Positions 27,019 through 37,800 of a stretch of DNA of 64,000 nucleotides are shown here, piece after piece. The notes under the pieces are model-generated. The model did no database searches and was not told where the DNA came from. It was given only the letters and a program-made list of their open reading frames with translations. Numbering within the stretch: the first letter of the stretch is position 1; each line of letters starts with the position of its first letter. Position numbers and translations under genes: made by a program. Source of the DNA: Aggregatilinea lenta (GTDB lineage Bacteria; Chloroflexota; Anaerolineae; Aggregatilineales; Aggregatilineaceae); assembly GCF_003569045.1 (NCBI RefSeq), contig NZ_BFCB01000003.1, positions 1,674,001 through 1,738,000 on the forward strand, in the 5' to 3' direction.

Positions 27019-28110
27019 TCAGCCGGAGAGCGCGCATTCACGCAGGAACGCAGCGGTAACCGTCTCGTCGGCGTCCAGCGCGTAGGGGGAATCCGGCTGC
27101 TCCGAGTGCACCTGCTCGATGATCTCCGCCATCCGTCCAGTTGGGTAGCAGTCGAGCACGGCGGGATGGATGTAGTAGCTGCGGCAGACGGAGGGCGTGT
27201 TACCCAGCTCCTCTGCGACCTGCTTGACGACCGCTGTCACGTTGCGCTGTGCCTCGGCTTCGTCGCCGGTCGGCCCCATCTCCATCAGCACGCGCACGGC
27301 GCGCACCGTGCCGCCCCACGTGCGGAAGTCCTTGGCGCTGATGTCCTCGCCGGTGATATCGCGCAGGTAGTCGTTCACGTCGCCGGAATCGATGCTCTGA
27401 CGGTTCCCGTCGTCGTCCAGGTACTGGAACAGCTCGTAGCCGGGGATGTCCTTGCACTGCTGGACCACGCGCGCCAGGCGGCGGTCGTGCAGCACGACGT
27501 CGTGCTGCTTGCCGCTCTTGCCGCTGAACTCGAACTCGATTACCGTGCCGGAAATGGTCACGTGGCGGTCGCGCAGGGTCGTCAGGCCAAACGACGCATT
27601 GCGCCGTGCATATTCGGCGTTGCCGATGCGGATCAGAGTCGATTCCAGCAGGCGCACGACGGCGGCCAGCACCTTTTCGCGCGGGAGGCCGCGCTTGCGC
27701 AGGTCGTGATCGGTCCGCTCGCGGATGCCGGGCAATTTCTCCGCAAAGAGGATCATGCGGTTGAACTTGGTTTCGTTGCGGATCTCGTGCCAGCGCGGAT
27801 GATAGATGTACTGCTTGCGGCCCTTTTCGTCGCGGCCCGTGGCCTGGATGTGGCCATCGGGCGACGGGCAGATCCAGACCTCGGTCCACGCGGGCGGGAT
27901 GACGAGCGACTTGATCCGGTGCAGGGTGGCCGGCTCGGTAATACGCTCGCCGTTGGCGTTCCGGTAGCTAAAGCCGCGCCCGATCTTTTTGCGCCGCAGT
28001 CCCGGCACCTCGTCGCTGACGTGACGCAAACGCGCCGCCTTCGCGGCCTCCACCGGATCGGTGACGATCGCGTTTTCGAGGGCTATGGAGTTTTGATCGC
28101 TGTTCGTCAT
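27019..28110 (-). CDS. DNA topoisomerase IB
   Basis: 363 residues from the ATG at 28110; the frame extends 33 codons further up but that part is not conserved in type. Motifs of the poxvirus-like bacterial type IB enzyme: RRKKIGRGFSYRNANGERI, IPPAWTEVWICPSPDGHIQA, GRDEKGRKQYIYHPRW, DFRTWGGTVRAV with a catalytic Arg, and the active-site tyrosine in SVCRSYYIHP near residue 312. Relaxes supercoils through a 3'-phosphotyrosine link. No clear ribosome site. Such enzymes are scattered in bacteria and often transferred. Followed by three signalling genes further upstream on the same strand but separated by 172 bases. Confidence 0.92.
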   Translation of the reverse strand: MTNSDQNSIALENAIVTDPVEAAKAARLRHVSDEVPGLRRKKIGRGFSYRNANGERITEPATLHRIKSLVIPPAWTEVWICPSPDGHIQATGRDEKGRKQYIYHPRWHEIRNETKFNRMILFAEKLPGIRERTDHDLRKRGLPREKVLAAVVRLLESTLIRIGNAEYARRNASFGLTTLRDRHVTISGTVIEFEFSGKSGKQHDVVLHDRRLARVVQQCKDIPGYELFQYLDDDGNRQSIDSGDVNDYLRDITGEDISAKDFRTWGGTVRAVRVLMEMGPTGDEAEAQRNVTAVVKQVAEELGNTPSVCRSYYIHPAVLDCYPTGRMAEIIEQVHSEQPDSPYALDADETVTAAFLRECALSG

Positions 28111-28282
28111 GGATGTCGCTGCGTCAATAGGCTCACAATACACAACCAATACCAGTAAAACGCACAAGCGCCGTGACGGAATGTGTGCGTAGAAAGACTC
28201 TAGCATCATTCACGCCAAACGGCGCTTTGTAATCTTGGTTTGGCTGCGTCCTGCACAGGCGGCGCAGGGGAGCCGCGCGCTG

Positions 28283-28693
28283 CTACAGCGGGCTTTCAAG
28301 CCCCTGGCGCATCAGGCCGGACGATCCAGTGTTGTATACGGACTGGATCGTGTTCACGAGCGCCGAAACCGACACGTTCTTGAGTAGATAGCCAATCGCG
28401 CCCGCCTGGAGAGCTGATTGAATCATCGACTTTTCACGAACGCCGGTTAACACGATAACGTGTGTGTCGGGCAGGGCCTTGCGGATCGCCCGCGTTGTGG
28501 CGACTCCATCGATGCCAGGCATCGCCAGATCCATAAGGACGATATCTGGTTGTACCTGTTCGCACAGCCGGATTGCTTCAGCACCATTGGCTGCTTCGGC
28601 GACCAGATCGAGATCCGGAAAGGCCTCCAGAGATATGGCTAACCCCTCGCGCACCGAGGCGCTGTCGTCCACGATCATTACTCTTATGGGCAT
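28283..28693 (-). CDS. Stand-alone response-regulator receiver domain
   Basis: 136 residues: a complete receiver domain with acidic pair D9-D10, phosphorylation site D55 (VLMDLAMPG), T83 and K105. It ends shortly after the fifth helix and has no HTH output. It is strongly similar to the receiver of the NarL-type regulator 136 bases upstream, including VMIVDD, FPDLDLVAEA, and AGAIGYLLK. A likely tandem duplicate that lost its DNA-binding domain, perhaps acting as a phosphate sink for the adjacent kinase. Confidence 0.87.
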   Translation of the reverse strand: MPIRVMIVDDSASVREGLAISLEAFPDLDLVAEAANGAEAIRLCEQVQPDIVLMDLAMPGIDGVATTRAIRKALPDTHVIVLTGVREKSMIQSALQAGAIGYLLKNVSVSALVNTIQSVYNTGSSGLMRQGLESPL

Positions 28694-28829
28694 GAGTGCA
28701 GTTTTCTATCTGTTGCAACAGTCCACCAGTCCGTCAGCCACGCTGACTATGCCAAGAATAAGGCATAACGATCCTTCTGACACGGGCGGGTCGGGGAAAT
28801 TAGTCGTAGGTCACCCGGCCTATATACCC

Positions 28830-29477
28830 TTAGGTCATTTGGATAATTTGCTTCTGGATTGCCAGTGCGGCGGCCTCAGTGCGCGTCGCCACGCCTAGCT
28901 TCGACAGGATGCTGCTGACATGATTCTTCACGGTCGAGGGGCTGACGGTGAGCATGGCGGCGATCTGCGCGTTGTTTAGGCCCTTGACCACCAGGGCCAG
29001 CACTTCCAGCTCGCGCTCGGTCAGGTCGTGGCCGGGAGGCGCGGGCTGAGTAGTCGCGTGAATGAGCACGCGCGTTGCCTCTGGCGAAAGCGTTGGTTCG
29101 CCTTTCTTGGCAGCCCGGATCGCGGTTGCCAGGCTGTTGGCCTCGATGTCCTTCAGCAGATAGCCGATCGCCCCAGCCTCGATGGCGCCGGTGACGTAAT
29201 GTTTCTCGTTGAAGCTCGTCAGCGCCAGCACTTGCACGTCGGGGAACTGTTTGCGGATCTCCTGGGTGGCGCTGATTCCGTCCATCTCTGGCATCAGCAT
29301 GTCCATCAAGACGACATCCGGCATGTGCTCGCCGCAGATCCGGATGGCTTCCAGGCCGTTGCTGGCCTCGGCAACCAGTTCCAGATCTGGAAACACGTCC
29401 AACAGGGTGGCCAGCCCTTCCCGCACAATCGTGTGATCGTCGACAATCATGACTCGAATCGTGGCATCACTGCTCAT
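28830..29477 (-). CDS. NarL/LuxR-type response regulator
   Basis: 215 residues from the ATG at 29477, which has GGAG six bases upstream; another ATG at 29489 lacks a site. Receiver domain with D59 in VVLMDMLMPEMDG and Lys in GYLLKD. The C-terminal LuxR-type helix-turn-helix (about 150-212) is seen in LTERELEVLALVVKGLNNAQ and STVKNHVSSILSKLGV. It is the natural partner of the kinase gene immediately upstream (16 bases), and probably regulates transcription when phosphorylated. Confidence 0.93.
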   Translation of the reverse strand: MSSDATIRVMIVDDHTIVREGLATLLDVFPDLELVAEASNGLEAIRICGEHMPDVVLMDMLMPEMDGISATQEIRKQFPDVQVLALTSFNEKHYVTGAIEAGAIGYLLKDIEANSLATAIRAAKKGEPTLSPEATRVLIHATTQPAPPGHDLTERELEVLALVVKGLNNAQIAAMLTVSPSTVKNHVSSILSKLGVATRTEAAALAIQKQIIQMT

Positions 29478-29493
29478 GTTTATCTCCATTGCG

Positions 29494-32400
29494 CTAGTTT
29501 CTGGCCCAGGATACGCACACGTGGGTCCCCTGACCCTTCGTGCTGGTGACGGTGCATTCAGCGCCCACAGCCGTTGCTCTTTCTTTCATTATACCCACCC
29601 CGAAGTGCCCGGCGGGAATTTCCTCCGGATTGAAGCCCTGGCCATCGTCGGTGATGGACAGCGTCACGGCGTTCGGGGTGCAGCGCAGCTCGACGTCGAT
29701 ACGCGTGGCCATCGCGTGCTTCATGATATTGTTCAGCGATTCCTGGGCAATGCGGTAAAACACCATTTGTAGATCGGCGGGCAGGCCGCAGTCTTCGTCC
29801 GTGTCCAGATTGATCTCAGCGCGGGTCCGGCTGGCGATGGCTTCGGCCTGTTGGCGCAGCAGATCGTCGATGCCCACCTCCACCAATGCCGTTGGTCGCA
29901 GTTCCAGCAGCAGGGTGCGCATCTCCGCCAGCGCGCCGCGGGTGAGCTGCTTGAGGCGCGCCAGCTTTTCGCGTCCCTTGTCGGGGTTGGCTTCCCACAT
30001 CGTGGGCAGCACGTCCGCAATCAGGCTGGCGGACCACAGCGTCTGGCTGACGGCGTCGTGCAACTCGTGCGCCAGCCGCTGGCGTTCTTGCAGCGTGGCC
30101 AGCTCCTGCGCCTGAGAGAACAACTGCGCGTTGCGGATCGCGATCGACGCCTGATCTGCGAAGGCCGCCAAACGTTCGGCGTGAGTGATGGAGAAGAAGC
30201 CGGATGTTGCGCTTTCCAGATTAATGAACCCGATAATCTCCTCGTTCCAGTGGATCGGTGCACCCGCGTACGACCGCAGCCACGTGTCGCCCGGCCACGC
30301 CGCCCACTCACCGGTATCGGCGCTGTCGGTGTCGGGGATAGCGAGCGGCTGGCGCGTAATCGCCATGCGGTTCAGGTTGGGGTGGTCGCTGATAGTGTAC
30401 GTCCGCGTCAGCAGATCGGGGTCGGGCATGTACTCGTTGTGGCCGTGGCTACCCGCGATACGCGCGCGTCCGCGCTCGACCAGCATGATATTCGCTACGT
30501 CGTGCGGCACCACGTGTCCGAGCTGCCCCAGGATGCGCTCGATCACCTCTTCCAGGTCCAGCGTGCGGTTGAAGGCGGCGCTGGTGTCACGCAGGGCTTC
30601 GGCCAGCGTGCGCTGCTCGCGCTCGGCCTGTTCGGTGCGGCGGTGCTCGCGGATCTCGCGCTTCAGCAGCTTGTTGGCGACGACCAACTCGGCGGTGCGT
30701 TCCGAGACACGCTGCTCAAGCTGGATGTTGGCCATGTGGACGCGCTCGTGTAACCGCGCCTGCTGGATGGCGACGGCGAGCTGGTTGGCGACTTCCTGCA
30801 CGATTTCAATGTGCTGGCCCTCGATCTTGTTCCCGTCCTCCATGCCGAGGTTGATCGAGCCGATCAGCGAGTCCTGGTAGAGCAGGGGCATGCTGATCGA
30901 CGTGCTCAGCCCGTCGAACAATCGGGACAGCGTGCCCTGGTGGCCGTTGCCGTCCGGTTTGCCGGTCCGGGTGAACAGGACATGCTCGCCCTGCTGGAGC
31001 TTTTCCAGGCCGGTGAAGTGATCCAGGGTGAGCTGGTCGCCTACGTCGAATGTCGGGCTGTCGGCGCTGACGGCGAGCGCTTGCGCGGTCTGGGCCTCCA
31101 GGTCGAACAATGTGACGCTGGCGCTGGCGCTGGGCACCAACTCGCGCAGCTTGATCAGGGCAGCGGCAGCGATCTCTTCCGGGGATCGCGCAGCGAGGAT
31201 CGCCCGGTCGATCTCGTGGAAGGCTTCCAGCCGGGCCGTGTAATGCCGGAGTTGTTCTTCGGCGCGTTTGCGCGTGGTGACGTCGCGCACGATTGCTTGC
31301 TGCGCGGGCTGGCCCACGTAGGTGATGGGCGCGGAGGTTACCTCAAAGTACATCGTTTCGCCGTCGTGTCTGGCGAGGTGGCCTTCGACGACATGCCTGC
31401 GGTTGCGCTGCATCTCAAGCGTGGTGGGGCGTTCCTGCGTGCTGCGAATCGCCTGGCTGACGTCGAGACCGGGCTTGCCGATGATCTGGGAGAGCTGCGG
31501 GACTTTGAGCAGATCGGCCCCCGCCTGATTGGTGTAGAGCACCTTCTCGTCGTCGTAGACCACGATCATTTCCGGCGACAGCTCGATCAACTGGCGGTAG
31601 CGCGTTTCACTTTCCTTGAGCGCCAGCTCGCCGCGCACACTTTCGATGGCGGCGGCCAGCACGTTGGCGACTGATTGCAGGAAGTGAATCTCGTCGTCCG
31701 AATAAGTGCGCTGGTGGGTGGTATGCGCGCCAAGGATGCCGTAGACCTGCTGGCCGCTGTTGATCGCCACGCTCACGCCGCTTTTGACGCCGTGCTCGCT
31801 CAGCAGTGCCGGGATCTTGAAGCGCGTCTCGTTGAGCGCATCGAGGATGACCACCGGTTCGACCGAGATCAGGGTTTGGCCCACCTGCGAGTCCTCGCTG
31901 ACGTCGATCATCGCGTGCCCGACCGTCCCTTCGTGCCATCCCACGCCCGCAACCATGCGCAGCGTTTCTGTGCCAGGCAGCAGTTCCAGCACCTTGCCAT
32001 ATTCCACGTTCAGGTAGTAGCTGGTCATTTCCACCGCGCTGTCCATCAGCGTGCGCAGATCGGTTCCGTCCAGCGCTTTTTGGCCCAGCTCGGCCAGCGC
32101 CGCCTGCTGCCGGGCACGCAGCTCACGCTCGGCTTGGGTGCGTTGGATGTCTTCGGACATGCGGTTGAAGGCGTCCGCCAGCACTTCCAGCTCGTCGCCG
32201 CTGTGCACGTCCACGCGCGTGGCGATGCTGCTCTGGCCCACGGACTGTGCCGCTTCGGTCAGGCGGCTGAGCGGGCGCGTCAGGCGCGACGAGAACCAGA
32301 TTGCCAGCCCGACCGCGACCAGACCTACGGCGCTCATCAGCGCGATCACCCCGCCGATGATGTCGCGGATGGTCTTCTGGATCGAGGCGTTCGACTTCGC

Positions 32401-33171
32401 GATTTCGATCGTACCGACCGACTCGACGGCGCTTTGCCCGCGCAGCGGCCCGTACACCGTGTGATAGGCGCTGCCGCCGATGTCGATCGTGGAGTGCTGC
32501 GTGATGTCGGTTTGGAGCACGGCATCGCTGCTGTTGACGTCAAGCGTCGTAAAGAGCCGCCTGCCGCCGACGATCAGGGACACGTCCTCGCCAGTCGAGG
32601 CTTTGAGGTCGTCCACAAACACCTGATCGAGCGCCTGCCCGACGACGATGGCCCCCAACAGCGCTTCGGGCGCGTCGTTGTCCACGAGTGGCACGCCGCC
32701 GACGGCGTAAATCGCGTCACCTTCGACGTATTCGAGCGTCTCGACCGTCTTGCCCTGCAGCGACCACTCGACCACGCTGCGGCTGGTGACGCTGTCGCCA
32801 TAGCGCTCCGGGTCGTGGGCGCGCGCCAGCACGAGGCCGTCCGGGTCGGTGATGGTGATCGTGTCGGAGCCTTGCTGGAGCCGGTACTGGTCGATGATGC
32901 GCTGGATCGCCTGATGATCGCCCTCGGCGACCGCGCGCTGCAAATCGCCGCGCAGCGCCAGGGCAGCGGCGTCGGCGCGCGAGTCCTTTTGATGCAGACG
33001 GATGATCAACTGCACCGACTGCCGGTCGTCGAGCAGTTCGTCGATGGCCTGATCGTTAATGTACAGGCTCAGGCGGTGCAGGCTGAGCGCGACGCTGATG
33101 CCGACGGTCAGCACGGTCAGGGCCAGGAGCGTGAGCGCGAGCTTGCTGCGAATACTAAGGCGAAAAGACAT
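29494..33171 (-). CDS. NarX-type sensor histidine kinase with HAMP, PAS and several GAF domains
   Basis: 1225 residues. A membrane helix (about 10-32), an outer sensor region of about 250 residues with a double-Cache-like pattern, and a second helix (about 285-307) are followed by a HAMP segment. Next come a GAF-like domain (about 375-520), a PAS domain (about 530-650), a GAF-like domain (about 680-830), a coiled coil and a further GAF-like domain (about 880-1010). The catalytic end is HisKA_3 with the phosphorylated histidine in HELHDAVSQTLW near 1035, then HATPase with AQESLNNIMKHA and DDGQGFNPEE. Several ligand-binding domains suggest integration of internal and external signals. Adjacent NarL-type regulator is the expected partner. 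GGAG is twelve bases before the ATG. Confidence 0.92.
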   Translation of the reverse strand: MSFRLSIRSKLALTLLALTVLTVGISVALSLHRLSLYINDQAIDELLDDRQSVQLIIRLHQKDSRADAAALALRGDLQRAVAEGDHQAIQRIIDQYRLQQGSDTITITDPDGLVLARAHDPERYGDSVTSRSVVEWSLQGKTVETLEYVEGDAIYAVGGVPLVDNDAPEALLGAIVVGQALDQVFVDDLKASTGEDVSLIVGGRRLFTTLDVNSSDAVLQTDITQHSTIDIGGSAYHTVYGPLRGQSAVESVGTIEIAKSNASIQKTIRDIIGGVIALMSAVGLVAVGLAIWFSSRLTRPLSRLTEAAQSVGQSSIATRVDVHSGDELEVLADAFNRMSEDIQRTQAERELRARQQAALAELGQKALDGTDLRTLMDSAVEMTSYYLNVEYGKVLELLPGTETLRMVAGVGWHEGTVGHAMIDVSEDSQVGQTLISVEPVVILDALNETRFKIPALLSEHGVKSGVSVAINSGQQVYGILGAHTTHQRTYSDDEIHFLQSVANVLAAAIESVRGELALKESETRYRQLIELSPEMIVVYDDEKVLYTNQAGADLLKVPQLSQIIGKPGLDVSQAIRSTQERPTTLEMQRNRRHVVEGHLARHDGETMYFEVTSAPITYVGQPAQQAIVRDVTTRKRAEEQLRHYTARLEAFHEIDRAILAARSPEEIAAAALIKLRELVPSASASVTLFDLEAQTAQALAVSADSPTFDVGDQLTLDHFTGLEKLQQGEHVLFTRTGKPDGNGHQGTLSRLFDGLSTSISMPLLYQDSLIGSINLGMEDGNKIEGQHIEIVQEVANQLAVAIQQARLHERVHMANIQLEQRVSERTAELVVANKLLKREIREHRRTEQAEREQRTLAEALRDTSAAFNRTLDLEEVIERILGQLGHVVPHDVANIMLVERGRARIAGSHGHNEYMPDPDLLTRTYTISDHPNLNRMAITRQPLAIPDTDSADTGEWAAWPGDTWLRSYAGAPIHWNEEIIGFINLESATSGFFSITHAERLAAFADQASIAIRNAQLFSQAQELATLQERQRLAHELHDAVSQTLWSASLIADVLPTMWEANPDKGREKLARLKQLTRGALAEMRTLLLELRPTALVEVGIDDLLRQQAEAIASRTRAEINLDTDEDCGLPADLQMVFYRIAQESLNNIMKHAMATRIDVELRCTPNAVTLSITDDGQGFNPEEIPAGHFGVGIMKERATAVGAECTVTSTKGQGTHVCVSWARN

Positions 33172-33655
33172 TTTTTGTGTTTACTCCGGCGATCTGCTCA
33201 GGTTGGGCATCCGTGGGATGCTGCTAAGTTTGGCGCGAACTCTGACTGATGCGATGAAAGCCCGTCTGGCCCCGGTATAAAACCGGATGCATGCCGGAAA
33301 CCTGACGAATTGTGAGTGATGGAAAGAACGCCACTGGCGTGCCTGGATGTGTGCTGGTCCGGTTCTGCAGGGGAATAGTTGGGTGCTGGCAGGACGACCA
33401 CCGTGTTGAGAGCCTGTTGTCTGCGCTTCTCCCTGGGACTCGCGATTCTATGCACCTCGAAAGGTTTGAGATCTGACTAAGAATGTAGGGGAAATGCTCC
33501 TCAATCGACCAATTTGCATCTAGATTCAAGGGGGATCTCGTCGGCGCGGTGGGACTGCACGCGCAAAATCGGGCAACGGGTCGCAGAACCGCCCCGCATT
33601 CAGTAGAATGAACGCCAGAAAACGCGCGGTTCAGTTTGAGGTGAGGAACATCATT
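33172..33655. other. 484-base intergenic region between divergent genes
   Basis: Separates the kinase gene (minus) from the methyltransferase gene (plus), so it should hold two promoters, but no strong -35/-10 pair was found. A small hairpin CCGGT-ATAAA-ACCGG (about 33274-33288) adjoins a second CCGG palindrome. The long leader before the methyltransferase does not show a recognisable SAM or SAH riboswitch. Nothing else is seen. Confidence 0.35.
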
Positions 33656-34543
33656 ATGCGGACGACGCTGAATGACTTGTTGAGTGACGGCCAGCCGGTT
33701 GTGGCGGATGGCGGTATGGGCACCATGCTGTTCGCCAAGGGGCTGGAACGCGGGTCTGCGCCGGAGGTGTGGAACGTCGAGCGTCCCGACGACGTGCGCA
33801 GCATCCATCGCGGGTACATTGAGGCAGGCGCGCAGATCGTCCTGACCAACACCTTTGGCGGCAACGCGATCCGGTTGGGCATGCACGGATTGGCCGATCG
33901 CGCGCACGAGCTGAACTGTGCTGGGGCACAGTTGGCGCGCCAGGAAGCGGACGCCGCCGCGCAGCCGGTGGTGGTCGGCGGATCGATGGGACCGACCGGG
34001 CAGATGCTGGAGCCGCTGGGCGACCTGACGTTCGACGACGCGGCTGCCGTGTTCGAAGCGCAGGCCTCGGCACTGGTCGAAGGCGGGGTCGATGTGCTAT
34101 GGATCGAGACGATGGCCGATCTCGAAGAAGTGCGCGCCGCCGTGGAAGGCGCTCGCCGCGCCGCGCCGGAGTTGCCGCTGGTGGCGACCATGACCTTTGA
34201 CACGCGCGGGCGCACCATGATGGGCGTTACACCCGAACGCGCCGTAGAGACGCTGAGCGCGTATAACGTCATCGCGCTGGGCGCAAACTGCGGCAATGGG
34301 CCGGACGAGCTTGAAGCGGTGATCGGCAAAATGCACGCAGCGGACCCGGCGGTGAGCCTGATCGCCAAAGCCAACGCGGGGCTGCCGCACATGGAAGACG
34401 GGCAGGCAGTCTACGACGCCTCGCCGGACGTGATGAACGCCTATGCGGCACGGGTGCGCACCCTGGGCGCGCGCATTGTCGGCGCGTGCTGCGGCAGCAC
34501 GCCGGATCACATCCGGGCGATTGCCGAGGCGCTGCGCACGTAA
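33656..34543 (+). CDS. Homocysteine S-methyltransferase family protein
   Basis: 295 residues from the ATG at 33656, which has GAGGAAC upstream; an in-frame start 48 bases earlier is less supported. Betaine/homocysteine methyltransferase barrel: GGMGTMLFAKGL near the N terminus, NTFGGNAIRL, IETMADLEEV, then the zinc ligands Cys in LGANCGNG (about 209) and the Cys pair in VGACCGSTPDHI near the C terminus. Transfers a methyl group to homocysteine to make methionine, or acts with a corrinoid partner. The methyl donor cannot be told. Followed 50 bases later by zwf. Confidence 0.87.
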   Translation: MRTTLNDLLSDGQPVVADGGMGTMLFAKGLERGSAPEVWNVERPDDVRSIHRGYIEAGAQIVLTNTFGGNAIRLGMHGLADRAHELNCAGAQLARQEADAAAQPVVVGGSMGPTGQMLEPLGDLTFDDAAAVFEAQASALVEGGVDVLWIETMADLEEVRAAVEGARRAAPELPLVATMTFDTRGRTMMGVTPERAVETLSAYNVIALGANCGNGPDELEAVIGKMHAADPAVSLIAKANAGLPHMEDGQAVYDASPDVMNAYAARVRTLGARIVGACCGSTPDHIRAIAEALRT

Positions 34544-34593
34544 GGGGTCTACACCACGGCTCCGCCGGGTAGGGCGGAGCACAGGAGCAGCAC

Positions 34594-36055
<1,462 letters not shown>

Positions 36056-36063
<8 letters not shown>

Positions 36064-36790
36064 GAACGTCGAGGTCCACGCCGACAACTCGGCGCTGGCC
36101 GAGGCCGTCGCCGGGCAGATCATCACGCAAGCGTGGGGCGCGATCGCGGCGCGGGCGCGCTTCAGCATCGGGCTGTCCGGGGGATCGACGCCGCGCGGGC
36201 TGTTCGAGATGCTGGCCCAGAAGCCGTATGCGGCCCGCCTGGACTGGAGCAAGGTACACGTCTTCTGGGGCGACGAGCGCTGCGTGCCGCCCGACGATCC
36301 CGACAGCAACTACGGCATGGCGCGCGAGGCACTGCTGAAGCACGTCCCGCTGCCGGACGACAACGTGCACCGTGTACCGGGCGAACTGCCTCCGGCGGAG
36401 GCGGCGGCCCAGTACGAGCAAATGCTGCGGCGCTTCTTCGACGAGCAGAAGCCGCGCTTCGACCTGCTGCTGCAAGGCATGGGCGATGACGGACACACCG
36501 CATCGCTGTTCCCACACACAAAGGCTCTGCGCGAGCGCAAGCGCTGGGTGATTCCCAATTACGTGCCGAGGCTGGACGCGTGGCGCATCACGCTGACCGT
36601 CACCGCGATCAACGCGGCGCGCAGCGTGATCTTCATGGTCAGCGGGCCGGGTAAAGCGCAGGCGCTGCACGACGTGTTGGAAGGGCCGCACCAGCCGGAG
36701 ACGCTGCCATCGCAGTTCGTCGCACCGCCCAACGGGCAGGTCACGTGGATGGTAGACGAGGCGGCGGCCTCTCTCCTGCGGCGGCACTAA
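36056..36790 (+). CDS. pgl: 6-phosphogluconolactonase
   Basis: 244 residues from the ATG at 36056, inside the end of zwf; a start further upstream would be fully embedded in zwf. Family motifs: FSIGLSGGSTPRGLFEML near residue 40, FWGDERCVPPDDPDSNYGMA near 80, and LLQGMGDDGHTASLFPHT near 140. Hydrolyses the lactone formed by zwf to 6-phosphogluconate. Same operon as zwf. A repeat-derived terminator follows. Confidence 0.95.
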
Positions 36791-36814
36791 TAGGGGGACA
36801 CAACCAGGGGTTTT

Positions 36815-36898
36815 CGTAGGGGCGATGCTTGCATCGCCCTTTTTTGTGTGGTTTTAACGCGGAGAAAAGCAAGCGCGGGTTGCAAACCCGCCCCTACG
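36815..36898. repeat. Dispersed palindromic repeat, long form (copy 2)
   Basis: Outer arms CGTAGGGGC at 36815 and GCCCCTACG ending 36898. Inner hairpins GGGCGATGC-TT-GCATCGCCC and GCGGGTTGCAAACCCGC. Sits between pgl and the hydrogenase operon, which converge here. Confidence 0.75.
36820..36845 (+). terminator. Intrinsic terminator within the repeat, after pgl
   Basis: GGGCGATGC / GCATCGCCC with a 2-base centre (effectively a 4-base loop), followed by six T residues. A good terminator for the methyltransferase-zwf-pgl transcripts, supplied by the left half of the repeat element. Confidence 0.8.
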
Positions 36899-36920
36899 GA
36901 ACCAGAAGCCCGTTCACGCT

Positions 36921-37436
36921 CTAATCGATGAGCGCGTCCGCCAGCCCGGCGATCACGCGCTCCATGACGGCCTGCATGCGGGGCGTCAGCGGCGCGTCGA
37001 TCTGGTTGGCGAACGGTTGCATGCCGATCAGCGCGACGTGGCAGCCGAACTCGGACACCATGTAGCGTGCAAGCACGTGTGGCGGCAGGGAGTGCGTCGA
37101 GGCGCTGACGCCGGTCGTCTGCTCCCAGTCGAGCCAGCGCACCGTCCCTGGCGGCTCACCCATTTGCGCCGCATCGACCATCAGCACCAGATCCGGCCCA
37201 AAGCGGCGCAGCGCGCCGGTCGTGTTTTCCGGCGCAGGACCCGCATCGATCACCAACAGCCGGTCCAGTCCGGCGGCGCGCTCCATCAGCGCCCGCGCTA
37301 TGACCGGTCCGGCTGCGTCGTCTCCGTTCAGTTCGTGCCCCATGCCGATCACGGCGACACGGGGCACGCGGTTGTTATTCTGAGCCAGCCGGTTCAGCGT
37401 CTGGATCAGCGCGCTGTGCCAGGACGGCTGCGACAT
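36921..37436 (-). CDS. [NiFe] hydrogenase maturation endopeptidase
   Basis: 171 residues from the ATG at 37436 (GGGGAT about 8 bases upstream); other in-frame starts lie 9 and 15 bases further up. HyaD/HycI-type protease: VAVIGMGHELNGDDAAGPVI with a nickel-binding acidic residue, VIDAGPAPENT with a second Asp, and STHSLPPHVLARY with the His ligand. It removes the C-terminal tail of the large subunit after nickel insertion. Last gene of the hydrogenase operon. Its start lies inside the ferredoxin-like gene, overlapping by 62 bases. Confidence 0.9.
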   Translation of the reverse strand: MSQPSWHSALIQTLNRLAQNNNRVPRVAVIGMGHELNGDDAAGPVIARALMERAAGLDRLLVIDAGPAPENTTGALRRFGPDLVLMVDAAQMGEPPGTVRWLDWEQTTGVSASTHSLPPHVLARYMVSEFGCHVALIGMQPFANQIDAPLTPRMQAVMERVIAGLADALID

Positions 37437-37800
37437 GTTCTTCATCCCCAAAGGTCAGCGTCATCGGCCCGCGGCTCAACCCGGCCAGCTCCCATTCGTC
37501 GCTGGACATCGAGAGGCAGTTCTTGTTGCAACTCACCACGCACTGCGCGCAGAACGTGCAGCGATCCACATGGTAGCGAAAAACGAACTGCTTGGCTTTC
37601 TTGTCGATGGTGATCACTTCGATGGCATCGGCGGGGCAGTCCTTGCTGCACAACTGGCAGCCGGTACACTCCGTCGAGTCCCAGTGCAGCCGCCCGCGCA
37701 GGCGAGGTGGGGCGTCGAGCCGCACAAAGGGGTAGCGCTCTGTGACGGGCTTCTTCACCAGCCCGTCGATGGCGTCTTTCCACATTCCGGCGAGCTTCAT
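37375..37800 (-). CDS. Hydrogenase ferredoxin-like subunit (NuoI-like, 2x[4Fe-4S])
   Basis: 141 residues. Two cluster motifs: C45-T-G-C-Q-L-C-S-K-D-C55-P and C81-T-F-C-A-Q-C-V-V-S-C91. Carries electrons from an external donor, most likely ferredoxin, to the small subunit. The start codon overlaps the stop of the NuoH-like gene by 4 bases (ATGA). The C-terminal 20 residues are encoded inside the start of the endopeptidase gene. Confidence 0.93.
   Translation of the reverse strand: MKLAGMWKDAIDGLVKKPVTERYPFVRLDAPPRLRGRLHWDSTECTGCQLCSKDCPADAIEVITIDKKAKQFVFRYHVDRCTFCAQCVVSCNKNCLSMSSDEWELAGLSRGPMTLTFGDEEHVAAVLAQRADPDAEPAGSE

Noticed and set aside
31675-33249. Opposite-strand frame of 524 codons across the kinase
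   Set aside because: Antisense to a well-supported kinase and without any recognisable motif.
33172-33655. SAM or SAH riboswitch before the homocysteine methyltransferase
   Set aside because: None of the conserved core sequences could be found.
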